Part shown: positions 43,244 through 52,853 of the stretch, one piece after another
Position numbering within the stretch: position 1 is the first letter of the stretch
Layout: each line of letters opens with the position of its first letter
Source: Pseudarthrobacter defluvii
Lineage (GTDB): Bacteria; Actinomycetota; Actinomycetes; Actinomycetales; Micrococcaceae
Assembly (NCBI RefSeq): GCF_030816725.1
Contig: NZ_JAUSYG010000001.1
Coordinates: forward strand, 2,480,001-2,544,000
Length of the DNA: 64,000 nucleotides
Direction: 5' to 3'
The notes under the pieces: generated by a model
Seen by the model: only the letters and a program-made list of their open reading frames with translations
Databases searched by the model: none
What the model was told of the DNA's origin: nothing
Made by a program: the position numbers and the translations under genes

Positions 43244-44710
43244 TTACATGGCGAGGTACTGGAGGAGGGCGTCTTCCAGGAGGCTGCGTTCTTCGGGTCT
43301 GTTGCGGGCCGCAGGCAAGAACTCGGGCGGCCAGCGGGGTGGTTCCCAGTCCTGGTCTTCGCTTTGGTAGTGCCGGCCGGTGGGTGAGATCCAGCCGGGT
43401 GGTTCGTTCTTGGTGGCCGCGGTGGGTCTCCACCCGGTGGTGTGTCGAAGTTTGTGGTGTTTCGGGCAGGGCTGACCCAGGTTGGCGATCCCTGTTGTGC
43501 CGCCGTTGGCCCAGGCTAGGAGGTGGTCGGCGTCGTTGTCCAGGGAGTTGTTGCTGCAGCCAGGGAACGGGCACTTGCCGTCCCGCATCCGCAGCCAGGC
43601 CCGCATCGCGCCGGTCACCCGGTAACTTTCCCGGCCGATCTCCAACGGCGCCCCGTCCCGCGGATCCACCAACACCCGGTAAAACGAGCCTGCACCGTTC
43701 GCGACCAGGCCCCTGGCCATCGACGGCGGGATGGGGCCGTACCCGTCCAGCATCGCCGGCTCATCGGTCATACCCATCAGGGAGAACACCGGGACCGTGA
43801 CCAGCACCTGCGCCCGGATCGGTGATTGCACACGGTCCCGGACGGTGCCTGCACCCTTGGTGAAGCTATCGCTGCCACGGGTGTCGCCGTCGTTCGTGGT
43901 GCCGTAGGTGAGGATCACGTCGGCGAAAGTGTCCGCCCGGAGCTGGGTCAGGCTGCGGCATTCATCCGGTCCCTGCATGCTCCGGGCGATAGCCGTAAGC
44001 CGGTTCCACCCGGCCAGGGCCTGAGCAGCGGGCAGGCACGCTGCCAGCCACGCCATCCCGTCCTTGTCCGCCCGGAACTCCACCCGCCGGTCCGCCACCC
44101 CCTTAGCATGCCGGACTTCGATGCTCTCAGCATGGTGGCGTTCCCGCCAGGTGCGGGCCTTGGCCTTGAACCGGTGCGCCGGAAGCCCACCCACCGGGCA
44201 CCCCCGCGCCGGGTCCGGTGCGTCCGGGTCAAGGAAATGGGCTTCCAACGCCGCCGCCCCAACAGCGTCCAGACTGGCTGTCTCGTCCGCCATTACCACC
44301 GCGTGGCTCCAGGAGATCACCCCGGCCTGCAAAGCCTCCAACGTCCGCGGCAACGTCGCCGTGACGGCGTGCGAGGTGGCCAGGAACGAACCCGCCGCCC
44401 GCGGCCCCAGAGCCAGCACGCATCCGATCTCCGCCGCGACCGCCATCTCCTGCGCCTGCACCGGAACATCCGGCCCCGCAACAGCAGCGGCGCTCTCCAC
44501 ATACGCAACCGCCGCCCTGGCCTTCAACGCAGCAATCCCGGCCTCCACCTCCCGGGACCCGGCCAGAATGTCCAGGCACCCATCCGCCAAGCCAGCCAAC
44601 GGATCAGCAGCCGAGAACGGCAACAAACCCTGCCCGTCCACCTCCGCACTAAGCACAGCAAGGGCAGCCCGGATATCCGCAAAAGCCCTCACCACCGCCG
44701 CTGTTCCCAT
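43244..44710 (-). CDS. DUF222 / HNH endonuclease-signature protein (13E12 type)
   Basis: A 488-aa protein: DUF222 region (about residues 50-360) and a C-terminal HNH signature, CPFPGCSNNSLDNDADHLLAWANGGTTGIANLGQPCPKHHK. This carries the zinc Cys pairs, the D-x-D-H active core and HH. These proteins are multi-copy in Arthrobacter and mycobacteria (REP13E12 family) and may be remnants of mobile elements. No inverted or direct repeats bound it here. It interrupts the space between the DHFR-like gene and tdk. Nuclease activity is unproven. Confidence 0.88.
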   Translation of the reverse strand: MGTAAVVRAFADIRAALAVLSAEVDGQGLLPFSAADPLAGLADGCLDILAGSREVEAGIAALKARAAVAYVESAAAVAGPDVPVQAQEMAVAAEIGCVLALGPRAAGSFLATSHAVTATLPRTLEALQAGVISWSHAVVMADETASLDAVGAAALEAHFLDPDAPDPARGCPVGGLPAHRFKAKARTWRERHHAESIEVRHAKGVADRRVEFRADKDGMAWLAACLPAAQALAGWNRLTAIARSMQGPDECRSLTQLRADTFADVILTYGTTNDGDTRGSDSFTKGAGTVRDRVQSPIRAQVLVTVPVFSLMGMTDEPAMLDGYGPIPPSMARGLVANGAGSFYRVLVDPRDGAPLEIGRESYRVTGAMRAWLRMRDGKCPFPGCSNNSLDNDADHLLAWANGGTTGIANLGQPCPKHHKLRHTTGWRPTAATKNEPPGWISPTGRHYQSEDQDWEPPRWPPEFLPAARNRPEERSLLEDALLQYLAM

Positions 44711-44799
44711 AAACCAATCATGACAACGGGGTACGACAATGAGGCCTCGATGCCTTGCACCAGCAGAAGTGTTGGGGAATCAGCGGACCACAAACAGCC

Positions 44800-45528
44800 C
44801 TACGTCCCGCGGTTCTCCCCCAGCCCGCCGGAACCCCGCCACAGGCACGCATCCACCTCGAACGGCAGCAACTGGTCCTGCTGTGCCATCAATGACGCCC
44901 CATGCGCCGTGACCCGTCGCATGAAGTGTCGGCGGCACAGCGTCTCGTAGCCCACCACGGGAACGTGCCCGGCCTCCGGGGCGGCGGCTTCGGCCACCAT
45001 GTCCACGTCGCCCACCACCACCTGCGCGCCCTCGGTGACCATGACGCCGTCGACCGTCCTGGCGTTGTGGGTGGCCCGGCGGCCGCACCAGCACAGCGCC
45101 TCCACCTGAAGCACCTGCACGCGGTCGGCGAGCTCGATGAGCCGCTGTGAGCCCGGAAACAGGCGGGTGCGGAAGTCAGCGGTGATGCCGAACGCGAAGA
45201 CGTCGACGTCAATTTCGTCCACCACCTTGGCCAGCTGCTCCACCTGCCCGGGGGTGTAGAACTGGGCTTCGTCGCAGATCAGGTAGTCAACGCGCTGGCC
45301 CTGCGTGCGCCGGACCATGACTTCCTCCCAGAAATCCGTGCTGTCCAGCACCTCCACCGCGTCCGTCTCCAAACCGAGCCGGCTCGAGATGCGGGACTCG
45401 CCGGCGCGGTCATTCCGGCTGAACCGCACGCCGCCGCGGCCCCGGGCGCGGTGGTTGTAGTCCATCTGCAGGGCCAGGGTCGATTTACCGCAGTCCATGG
45501 TGCCGGAGAAGAAGATGAGCTCAGCCAC
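44800..45528 (-). CDS. tdk: Thymidine kinase (type II)
   Basis: Phosphorylates thymidine for salvage. The 242-aa protein has P-loop SGTMDCGKST, Walker B/DEAQ motif YLICDEAQFYTPGQ, and the structural zinc site CWCGRRA with CRRH. GTG 45528 has AAGGAG 6 nt upstream and overlaps the phosphodiesterase stop by 8 nt. The protein is longer than many TDKs because of its C-terminal tail. Confidence 0.94.
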   Translation of the reverse strand: MAELIFFSGTMDCGKSTLALQMDYNHRARGRGGVRFSRNDRAGESRISSRLGLETDAVEVLDSTDFWEEVMVRRTQGQRVDYLICDEAQFYTPGQVEQLAKVVDEIDVDVFAFGITADFRTRLFPGSQRLIELADRVQVLQVEALCWCGRRATHNARTVDGVMVTEGAQVVVGDVDMVAEAAAPEAGHVPVVGYETLCRRHFMRRVTAHGASLMAQQDQLLPFEVDACLWRGSGGLGENRGT

Positions 45529-46738
45529 GGCGGCTCCTTCCCTGGGCGGTAAAGCAGAGCAGCGGAACCTCCCGCTCGGCCTTGGTCAGCGAGCCGTGCT
45601 GGCCCACTACTTCCATGGCAGTGGGCCGCATGCGCCGGCCGTCGTAAAGCGCGACGGCGTCACGCGCCGCGACCATCACGTCACCGATCCTGCCTTCCAC
45701 AGCAGGACGCACGTCGCCAAAGAGCCCACCTGCAATGGCCTCCTCGCGGGTGAAGGCCCACACCCGGTCACCGAACCGGGCTTTCCACGCGGCGAGCAGC
45801 CGCTCGCGGCCGCCGGCAGCCGCCTCCAGGTGCGCCTCTTCCAGGTACAGGTGCACCATGCGCGGCTCACCGGCGGTGTGGCGGACGCCGTCCACCAGTT
45901 CCGGGTCTTTCGAAAAATCAATGCGCTGCGGCTCGGGGATATCCAGCATTCCGTGGTCGGCGGTGAGCAGGATGGTGGTGCCGGCGGGAAGGGACGAGTT
46001 GAGCCGCTTGACGGTGGCGTCGAGCTCTTCCAGCTGGTGTTCCCACTGCTCCGACTTGCAGCCGTAGCGGTGGCCGGCCTTGTCCAGTTCGTTCATGTAG
46101 AAGTACATGAGGGACGGGCCGGAGGCGGACATGGCTTCGGCAGCGGCCGCGGTCCGGGCATGGGAGGTCGTTCCCGAAATGAACCTCCCGCCCCGCAGCG
46201 CGGCCCGGGTCATGGGCGAGCCGTCAAACTGGGCAAGGCTGACAGTGCTGACGTCCACGTCCTCAGCGATCCGTTCAAAAACCGTGGGGAACGGCTGCCA
46301 GGCGGACGGGTCGACGCCGGGATCCCAGTTCCCCAGCAGGTTGACCACCTTGTCCTGGTCCGGATCCAGGACGTCGTAGCCCACCATGCCGTGTTGCCCG
46401 GCCGGAAGACCGGTGCCAAAGCTGGACAATGCCGCGGCGGTGGTGGAGGGAAAGGCGGAGTCCAGCCACACGGGGACCTCACCCTGCCCCGCCTGCATCA
46501 CGGCGCGGAGGAAGGGCGTGTGCGCGGCCTTTTGCTTCAGGAGGTTCCGGCCAAGGCCGTCGGCCAGGACGATGCAGACCCTGGAGGCGCCGGGAAGTCC
46601 CAGGGTGTTGGTGAAGCCGTCCACGCCGAGGCTGGCTGCCGCGCTGGTTAGGACTTCGGCGATGGAACGGTGCCCGTAGGCGGGAGCGGGCGGAAGGTCG
46701 GGAGCGGCTTGTACTGCTTGGTGGCGGTCTTCCGGCAT
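45521..46738 (-). CDS. Alkaline phosphatase-family nucleotide pyrophosphatase/phosphodiesterase
   Basis: A 405-aa enzyme of the type I phosphodiesterase/alkaline phosphatase superfamily. Metal and nucleophile motifs are visible: VCIVLADGLG (first Asp), SAFPSTTAAALSSFGTGLPAGQHGMVGY (Thr nucleophile region and His), MNELDKAGHRYG and TADHGMLD (Asp-His pair). There is no signal peptide, so it is probably cytosolic. ATG 46738 abuts the DUF5998 stop with a 1-nt gap. It forms a DUF5998-PDE-tdk operon. Confidence 0.87.
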   Translation of the reverse strand: MPEDRHQAVQAAPDLPPAPAYGHRSIAEVLTSAAASLGVDGFTNTLGLPGASRVCIVLADGLGRNLLKQKAAHTPFLRAVMQAGQGEVPVWLDSAFPSTTAAALSSFGTGLPAGQHGMVGYDVLDPDQDKVVNLLGNWDPGVDPSAWQPFPTVFERIAEDVDVSTVSLAQFDGSPMTRAALRGGRFISGTTSHARTAAAAEAMSASGPSLMYFYMNELDKAGHRYGCKSEQWEHQLEELDATVKRLNSSLPAGTTILLTADHGMLDIPEPQRIDFSKDPELVDGVRHTAGEPRMVHLYLEEAHLEAAAGGRERLLAAWKARFGDRVWAFTREEAIAGGLFGDVRPAVEGRIGDVMVAARDAVALYDGRRMRPTAMEVVGQHGSLTKAEREVPLLCFTAQGRSRRG

Positions 46739-46739
46739 C

Positions 46740-47483
46740 TCAGCGCTGCTGGTGCCCGCGGCTGAGCCGGTTGCCGAACACTCCCGAGCGCGGCCGGGGC
46801 GCCATGGACTGGACGTGCGGGACGGGCGCGGCGGAACCGGTGTTGACTGCGCGCAGGGCCCGGGCGAAGAGCTTGGCGTCCTGCACCGCCTGCAGGCCGT
46901 CCGCCTCGGCACTGATCCGGAGCACGATGTCTTCCTGGGCGATGGTTCCGGTGTAACCGTGGTCCGCTTCGCACTGCGGGTCACCGCAGCTGGCCGGACC
47001 CATGTCCAGCCGCTGGCCGCCGGACCAGGCGATGGACAAGGTGAGCTCGCGGACAGGGTCCGATGGCTTGTAGTTCTGCGGCTGGGCGTACATGTAGCTG
47101 AGGACCACGGACCGGATCTGGGCCACGGGAACAGACTCCGTGGAGATTTGGGCGACGATCTGTTCGCCGGCGTCATCCAGTTGCTGGTCATCCACATGGG
47201 TAATCACCAGCATGTCCGCGGTCAGGACCAGCACGGTGATGTGGCGGCGTACCTCGGCGCGGTCGAAGTGGGTTTCCAGGTGCACCAGGTGGGCCACGCA
47301 GTCCCGGCCGTCCAGTGCATCGTCGACGACATCCGAGACCAGCGGCGGGTAGAACCCCGCCTTCTGCAGCGCATCTTCCAGGCTCTGGCCCTGGACTCCG
47401 TGGTTGTGTGAGCTGTGCTGGCGGACTGCCTGGTTTTCATTGTCGGGCGTTTCGGGCGCCGACGCGGGAGGCTGGAAGCTCAT
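46740..47483 (-). CDS. DUF5998 family protein
   Basis: A 247-aa actinobacterial protein of unknown function. Conserved features are LQKAGFYPPLVSDVVDDALDG, HLVHLETHFDRAEVRRHITVLVLTADMLVITHVDD, and ASCGDPQCEADHGYTGTIAQEDIVLRISAEADG. The CGDPQC pair could bind a metal. ATG 47483 is used because upstream frame lacks a ribosome site. It is the first gene of a coupled set with the phosphodiesterase. Confidence 0.87.
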   Translation of the reverse strand: MSFQPPASAPETPDNENQAVRQHSSHNHGVQGQSLEDALQKAGFYPPLVSDVVDDALDGRDCVAHLVHLETHFDRAEVRRHITVLVLTADMLVITHVDDQQLDDAGEQIVAQISTESVPVAQIRSVVLSYMYAQPQNYKPSDPVRELTLSIAWSGGQRLDMGPASCGDPQCEADHGYTGTIAQEDIVLRISAEADGLQAVQDAKLFARALRAVNTGSAAPVPHVQSMAPRPRSGVFGNRLSRGHQQR

Positions 47484-47524
47484 GCCCCCATTTTCACAGA
47501 TCGTCCGGTCACTTGCTAACCGCG

Positions 47525-50209
47525 TCAGCCCAGCATGGCCCGGCGGGCACTGTCCGTGCGCTGCGCGGCGTTGCCGATCCGTACGTCGGCGGCGAGTATG
47601 GTTACCCCCGCAGTGCCGCACAAAACGGGGTTGAATTCCACCAGCGCGATCTCCGGGTGGTTGTCCTTCATCCACGCCAGCCTGCCGGCGAGGTCCTCCA
47701 GGGCCTGCACGTCAACAGCGGGCAGGCCCTGGTAGCCGAAGAGCTTCCGGGAGGCCCGCGGGGCACGGATGAAGTCGTGCACGTCCGCGGCGGAAAGCGG
47801 CGGCACCCGGTGCGACCAGTCGTCGAGCAGGTTGACGGCGTCGCCGGCGAGCCCGAACGAGATGACCGGGCCCAGCAATGGATCCTCGATGGCACGGAAG
47901 GTGCAGGCCTGCCCCACAGGCGCCATCGCCTGCACTTCCAGCGCAGGGTCTCCATAGGACGCGAGCGCACGCCGCATCTGCACCAGGTTCTGGCGCAGCG
48001 ACTGCTCGTCCTCGATGCCCAGGCGCACCCCGCCCAGATCCAGCCGGTGGCGAAGGGCAGGAGCAGTGGTTTTCAGGACCACGGGCCAGCCCAGCGCGTC
48101 AGCGGCCGCCACCGCCTCATCCGGTGTGGTGAACGGCAGCGAGGGCAGGACGGAGATGCCGTAGTGCCCCAGCAGGGAAGCAGTTGCGGCGGGGTCCAGC
48201 TGCTTGAGCTGTTCCCCCGCGACATCCCGCAGCAGTTCGTCGAGCTCGGCTTCGGCCTGCCGGGGGTCGCAGCCGGCGGGTTCCACAAACTGCCCCTGGT
48301 CGCGCGCGGCCCACTCCGCGTACCTGACCACGGCGGCGAGCGCGGCCACGGCGGCACCGGGATTGGAATAGCAGGGGACGGTGCATCCCTCCGCTCCCAC
48401 CAGGCCCTCCACGTGGATGGCGGGATCCAGGATGCCGGTGAAGGCAGCCACCACGGGTTTACCGGCGGTTGCCGAGCATTCGGCCAGGACCTGCGCGACG
48501 GCGTCGGCGGTCAGGCCGCGGGCGGGCAGCAGTGCTGCGACGGCGGCGTGCACCGCGTCCGAGGCCAGGGCGTCAAGGAGTGCCTTCCGCAGCGCGGGAA
48601 GGGCCACCGACTGGCCGGCGTCGAGGTCCAGTCCTGAGACCACCTGTGCCACCCCCAGTCCGTGCGCCGCGGCGCTGTCCGCCACCACGTTGCCCAGCGC
48701 CTGGGAGTTGCTGAAGACCGCAACGTCAGGTCCGGCGGGAAGCGGCTGGCCGGAGACCACCTGTGCCACGTCCACGAGCTGCTCCACGGTTTCCACCCGG
48801 ATCACGCCGGACTGGCGCAGCATCGCGTCCAGCGCCCCGGCCGGGGCCTGGGTGGTGCGGACGGCATGGCCCGGCGGCAGGCGCAGCCCCATGGTGTCCG
48901 ACTTCGCCACGATGACCGGCTTGGTGCGGGCCAGGCGCCGCGCGATCCGGGAGAACTTGCGCGGGTTGCCGATGGACTCGAGGTACAGGCCCACGGCGGA
49001 GGTATCGGCGTCGTCCTCCCAGTACTGCATCATGTCGTTGCCGGACACATCCGCCCGGTTGCCGGCCGAGAGGAGGCTGGACACTCCCAGCCGGCGCCGG
49101 CTGGAGGCGGCGTACAGCGAGACGCCGATGGCCGCCGACTGGCTGAACAGGCCCAGGCTGCCGCGCAGCGGCATGGTGGGCGCCATGGAGGCGTTCAGCG
49201 ACACGTCGGGGTGTGTGTTGGCGATGCCCAGCGATGCCGGCCCGATCACCCGCATGCCGTTCGCCCTGGCCTGGCGCACCAGGGCGCGCTGCCGCAGCAG
49301 GCCGCGTTCGCCGTCGTCCGCGAAGCCTGCCGAGGCGACCACCACGCCCTTGACGCCCGCTGTCGCGCACTCTGCCACCACCCCGGGGACTTCCTCGTAC
49401 GGCACGGCGATGATGGCCAGCTGGACGGGTTCGGGAACTTCGGAGAGCTTGCCGTAGGACATCATCCCCGCGAGCTCCAGCGCGTCCGGGTTGATGGCGT
49501 AAACGGAGCCGTGGAAGCCGCCCTCGATAATGTGTTCCAGCAGCTGGTACCCCACGGTCCCCCATTTGCGGCTGGCACCGATGACGGCAACGGACGACGG
49601 CGCCAGCAGCTCCCGGACGCTCCTCGCCTCGGCGCGGTGCTCGCGGGATTCCATCACGGCCCGGGATTTTTCGGTGGGGTCGATGTTGAACTCGAGGCTG
49701 ACGACGCCGTCGTCGAAGTGGCGCTTGACGTCGTAGCCGGCGTCCGAGAAGACCATCAGCATCTTGCGGTTTTCCGGCAGCACCTCCGCGGTGAACTTCC
49801 GGATCCCGTTCTCATGTGCGGCGGTGGCGAGGTGTTCCAGCAGGATGGAACCGATCCCCCTCCCCTGGTGGGCATCGGCGATGTTGAAGGCGACTTCCGC
49901 CTCGGTGGGATCGATGAGCCGGTCGTACCGTCCAATGCCGATGATTTCGCCGTGGATGGTGATCACGAACGCCACCCGGTCCTTGTAGTCCACCTCGGTG
50001 AAGCGCTTGAGCTCCTTGGCGGACAACCTGGCCTTGAACGCGAAGAAGCGCATGTAGATTGAATTCTGCGACTGCCCGGTGTGGAAGGCCTGGACGGCGT
50101 CCACGTCCGACGGGTGGATGGGCCGCAAATGCGCGGTTCCGCCGTCCCGCAGGACGACATCGGCTTCCCAATGTTCCGGATATTCGCCGTCCCCGGGCTG
50201 ATCCACCAT
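47525..50209 (-). CDS. Fused GNAT acetyltransferase / ADP-forming acyl-CoA synthetase (Pat-like)
   Basis: An 894-aa protein lysine acetyltransferase-like fusion. The GNAT domain comes first (about residues 20-175; acetyl-CoA motif AHQGRGIGSILLEHL). CoA-binding and ligase domains follow (SSVAVIGASRKWGTVGYQLLEHI, VKGVVVASAGFADDGERG, LGLFSQSAAIGVS). A C-terminal ATP-grasp-like domain completes it (about 660-890; GWPVVLKTTAPALRHRLDLGGV, ISFGLAG, EFNPV). Enterobacterial Pat has the opposite order; GNAT-first forms occur in actinobacteria. Likely targets are acyl-CoA synthetases. ATG 50209 is 6 nt after TAGGCT, so it is probably leaderless. Confidence 0.9.
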   Translation of the reverse strand: MVDQPGDGEYPEHWEADVVLRDGGTAHLRPIHPSDVDAVQAFHTGQSQNSIYMRFFAFKARLSAKELKRFTEVDYKDRVAFVITIHGEIIGIGRYDRLIDPTEAEVAFNIADAHQGRGIGSILLEHLATAAHENGIRKFTAEVLPENRKMLMVFSDAGYDVKRHFDDGVVSLEFNIDPTEKSRAVMESREHRAEARSVRELLAPSSVAVIGASRKWGTVGYQLLEHIIEGGFHGSVYAINPDALELAGMMSYGKLSEVPEPVQLAIIAVPYEEVPGVVAECATAGVKGVVVASAGFADDGERGLLRQRALVRQARANGMRVIGPASLGIANTHPDVSLNASMAPTMPLRGSLGLFSQSAAIGVSLYAASSRRRLGVSSLLSAGNRADVSGNDMMQYWEDDADTSAVGLYLESIGNPRKFSRIARRLARTKPVIVAKSDTMGLRLPPGHAVRTTQAPAGALDAMLRQSGVIRVETVEQLVDVAQVVSGQPLPAGPDVAVFSNSQALGNVVADSAAAHGLGVAQVVSGLDLDAGQSVALPALRKALLDALASDAVHAAVAALLPARGLTADAVAQVLAECSATAGKPVVAAFTGILDPAIHVEGLVGAEGCTVPCYSNPGAAVAALAAVVRYAEWAARDQGQFVEPAGCDPRQAEAELDELLRDVAGEQLKQLDPAATASLLGHYGISVLPSLPFTTPDEAVAAADALGWPVVLKTTAPALRHRLDLGGVRLGIEDEQSLRQNLVQMRRALASYGDPALEVQAMAPVGQACTFRAIEDPLLGPVISFGLAGDAVNLLDDWSHRVPPLSAADVHDFIRAPRASRKLFGYQGLPAVDVQALEDLAGRLAWMKDNHPEIALVEFNPVLCGTAGVTILAADVRIGNAAQRTDSARRAMLG

Positions 50210-50221
50210 AGGCTTAGCCTA
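50210..50221 (-). promoter_or_regulatory. -10 hexamer positioned for a leaderless Pat transcript
   Basis: TAGGCT (plus-strand 50216-50221) followed by AAGCCT and ATG on the minus strand. The same bases form TAGGC-TTA-GCCTA, a short palindrome probably incidental to the promoter. Confidence 0.5.
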
Positions 50222-50286
50222 GCCAAAAACTCCGGCAGCACACCCCAACGGCTGCGCTGTAAACCCAGAAGGATTCACCAAACCCC

Positions 50287-52797
50287 ATGGCCCGCCGCCA
50301 AAGTCCAGCCCCGATCCCCGACGAGAACTACACGGAGAACATCGTCGATATCGATGTCACCTCCGAGATGCAGGGATCGTTCCTGGAGTACGCGTACTCG
50401 GTGATCTACTCGCGTGCGCTCCCCGACGCCCGTGACGGGCTCAAGCCGGTACAGCGCCGCATCCTCTACATGATGAGCGACATGGGCCTGCGCCCGGACC
50501 GCGGCCACGTCAAGAGCGCCCGTGTGGTGGGCGAGGTCATGGGCAAGCTGCACCCGCACGGCGACGCCGCCATTTACGACGCCATGGTGCGCATGGCGCA
50601 GGACTTTTCGCTGCGCCTTCCGCTCATCGACGGACACGGCAACTTCGGCTCGCTCGACGACGGCCCGGCAGCGCCGCGGTACACCGAGGCCCGGCTGGCG
50701 GCGGCCGCCCTCACGCTCACCAACCACCTCGACGAAGACGTGGTGGACTTCGTCCCCAACTACGACAACCAGCTCACCCAGCCGGACGTCCTTCCTGCAG
50801 CCTTCCCCAACCTGCTGGTCAACGGCGCCACGGGCATCGCCGTCGGCATGGCCACCAACATGGCCCCGCACAACCTGGTGGAGGTCATCTCCGCGGCCCG
50901 GCACCTGATCGCCAACCCGGACGCCACCCTGGATGACCTCATGCGGTTCGTCCCGGGACCGGACCTGCCCAGCGGCGGCCGGATCGTGGGCCTGGACGGC
51001 ATCCGGGATGCGTACGCCACCGGCCGCGGATCCTTCAAGACCCGCGCCAAGGTGGAAATCGAACAGCTCTCCGCGCGCCGCACCGGCCTGGTGGTCACCG
51101 AACTGCCGTACATGGTGGGCCCGGAAAAGGTGATCGAGAAGATCAAGGACGCGGTCAACGCCAAGAAGCTGACCGGCATCAGCGACATCGTGGACCTGAC
51201 CGACCGCAAGCACGGGCTGCGGCTGGTGATCGAGCTCAAGAACGGCTTCAACCCGAACGCCGTGCTGCAGCAGCTGTACCGGTACACGCCGATGGAGGAC
51301 TCCTTCGGCATCAACAACGTCACCCTGGTGGACGGCCAGCCGCAGACGCTGGGCCTGGTGGACCTGCTGTCCGTCTACGTCAACCACCGCATCAACGTGG
51401 TCCGCCGCCGCACCGTGTTCCGGCTGGGAAAGAAGAAGGACCGGCTGCACCTGGTGGAGGGCCTCCTCATCGCCATCGTGGACATCGACGAGGTCATCCA
51501 GATCATCCGGTCCTCCGACGAGGCCGCCGCCGCCCGTGAGCGGCTGATGTCCATCTACGACCTCACCGAGATCCAGGCCAACTACATCCTGGAGCTGCGC
51601 CTGCGCCAGCTGACCAAGTACTCCCGGATCGAGCTGGAGAAGGAGCAGGACGAGCTGCGCCGCGAAATCGCCGAGCTGCAGGCCATCCTGGACTCCGAGG
51701 AGCTGCTGCGCACCGTCGTCTCCGACGAACTCGCCGCCATCGCCGAGGAACACGGCACCCCGCGGCGGACGGTCCTGCTGGAATCCGAGGCCGTGGCCCC
51801 CACCGTGGCCGCCGAAATTGCCGGGGCCAGGAAGGGCAAAGCCGCTCCGCTGTCACTGGAAATCGCCGACGACCCCTGCTGGGCCATCCTCACCGCCTCC
51901 GGGCAGGTGGCCCGCACCAGCAACCAGGAGCCCCTCGCCGAGGCAGGTCCGCGCAGCAAACATGACGTCTACACCTCGGTGGTGAAGACGTCCGCGCGCG
52001 GCGAGATCGCGGCCGTCACCTCGCTGGGCCGCATGCTCCGGCTCCAGGTCATGGACATGCCGGTGCTTGCGCCCATGGCCGGGCTGCCCAACCTGGCCGG
52101 CGGCGTTCCAGCCAAGGACTTCCTCACGCTGGTGAAGGGCGAGTCGCTGGTGGCGTTCGTTCGCCTGGATGAAGTCCTGGCCGTCGGCACGGCACAGGGC
52201 GTGGTCAAGCGTGTCCAGCCGGACTACCCGCTGAACCGCGAAGACTGGGAAGTCATCACCCTCAAGGACAAGGACTCCGTGGTGGGCGTGGCTCCGGCCG
52301 GCGCTGACGACGCCGAACTGGTGTTCCTCACCCGGGAGGCCCAGCTGCTGAAGTTCCCCGCCTCCGCCGTCCGTCCCCAGGGGCGTACCGCCGGCGGCAT
52401 GGCCGGGATCAAACTCGCCGCGGGTGACCAGGCCATTTTCTTCGGCGCCGTACAGCCCAATGACGGGTCCGCCGTCGTGGTCACCATCGCCGGCACCAAC
52501 GGTGCCCTCCCCGGCACGGCCCCGGGCACGGCCAAGGTCACGGCGCTTTCCGAGTATCCCGCAAAGGGACGCGCCACCGCGGGTGTCAGGTCACACCGGT
52601 TCCTCAGGGGCGAGGACATGCTGCTGCTCGCCTGGGCAGGGCACGGCCCGGCGAAGGCTTCATCCGCCGCCGGGGTGGCACGGTCGCTGCCGCAGGAACA
52701 CGGCCGGCGTGACGGCTCCGGCGTACCGCTCTCCCAGGCCGTCGAAGCGGTGGGCCCGGCCATGGCCTGGCCGGACGCTTCTTCAGCGGAGGACTGA
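50287..52797 (+). CDS. parC: DNA topoisomerase IV subunit A
   Basis: An 836-aa type IIA topoisomerase A subunit that decatenates chromosomes with ParE. The DNA-cleavage domain has the catalytic Tyr132 in AAPRYTEAR. The quinolone-determining region is [12 protein letters not shown]: Ala94 stands where GyrA/ParC usually has Ser, and Asp98 is retained. A coiled-coil region ([20 protein letters not shown]) and a C-terminal beta-pinwheel follow. The C-terminal domain lacks the GyrA box (QRRGGxG), supporting ParC over GyrA. ATG 50287 follows AGAAGGA. Its partner parE is 8.4 kb away on the other strand. Confidence 0.93.
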   Translation: MARRQSPAPIPDENYTENIVDIDVTSEMQGSFLEYAYSVIYSRALPDARDGLKPVQRRILYMMSDMGLRPDRGHVKSARVVGEVMGKLHPHGDAAIYDAMVRMAQDFSLRLPLIDGHGNFGSLDDGPAAPRYTEARLAAAALTLTNHLDEDVVDFVPNYDNQLTQPDVLPAAFPNLLVNGATGIAVGMATNMAPHNLVEVISAARHLIANPDATLDDLMRFVPGPDLPSGGRIVGLDGIRDAYATGRGSFKTRAKVEIEQLSARRTGLVVTELPYMVGPEKVIEKIKDAVNAKKLTGISDIVDLTDRKHGLRLVIELKNGFNPNAVLQQLYRYTPMEDSFGINNVTLVDGQPQTLGLVDLLSVYVNHRINVVRRRTVFRLGKKKDRLHLVEGLLIAIVDIDEVIQIIRSSDEAAAARERLMSIYDLTEIQANYILELRLRQLTKYSRIELEKEQDELRREIAELQAILDSEELLRTVVSDELAAIAEEHGTPRRTVLLESEAVAPTVAAEIAGARKGKAAPLSLEIADDPCWAILTASGQVARTSNQEPLAEAGPRSKHDVYTSVVKTSARGEIAAVTSLGRMLRLQVMDMPVLAPMAGLPNLAGGVPAKDFLTLVKGESLVAFVRLDEVLAVGTAQGVVKRVQPDYPLNREDWEVITLKDKDSVVGVAPAGADDAELVFLTREAQLLKFPASAVRPQGRTAGGMAGIKLAAGDQAIFFGAVQPNDGSAVVVTIAGTNGALPGTAPGTAKVTALSEYPAKGRATAGVRSHRFLRGEDMLLLAWAGHGPAKASSAAGVARSLPQEHGRRDGSGVPLSQAVEAVGPAMAWPDASSAED

Positions 52798-52841
52798 CGC
52801 GGCGGCGTAGCTTGTAGCGCAGCTGCGCCAACCGCACCGCT

Positions 52842-52853
52842 TAGACTGCTCCC
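52842..52853 (+). promoter_or_regulatory. -10 hexamer positioned for a leaderless DinB transcript
   Basis: TAGACT at 52842-52847, then GCTCCC and ATG 52854. Confidence 0.5.

Noticed and set aside
43244..44710. DUF222-HNH gene as part of an insertion sequence or prophage
   Set aside because: No terminal inverted repeats, target duplications, integrase or phage genes are present nearby.
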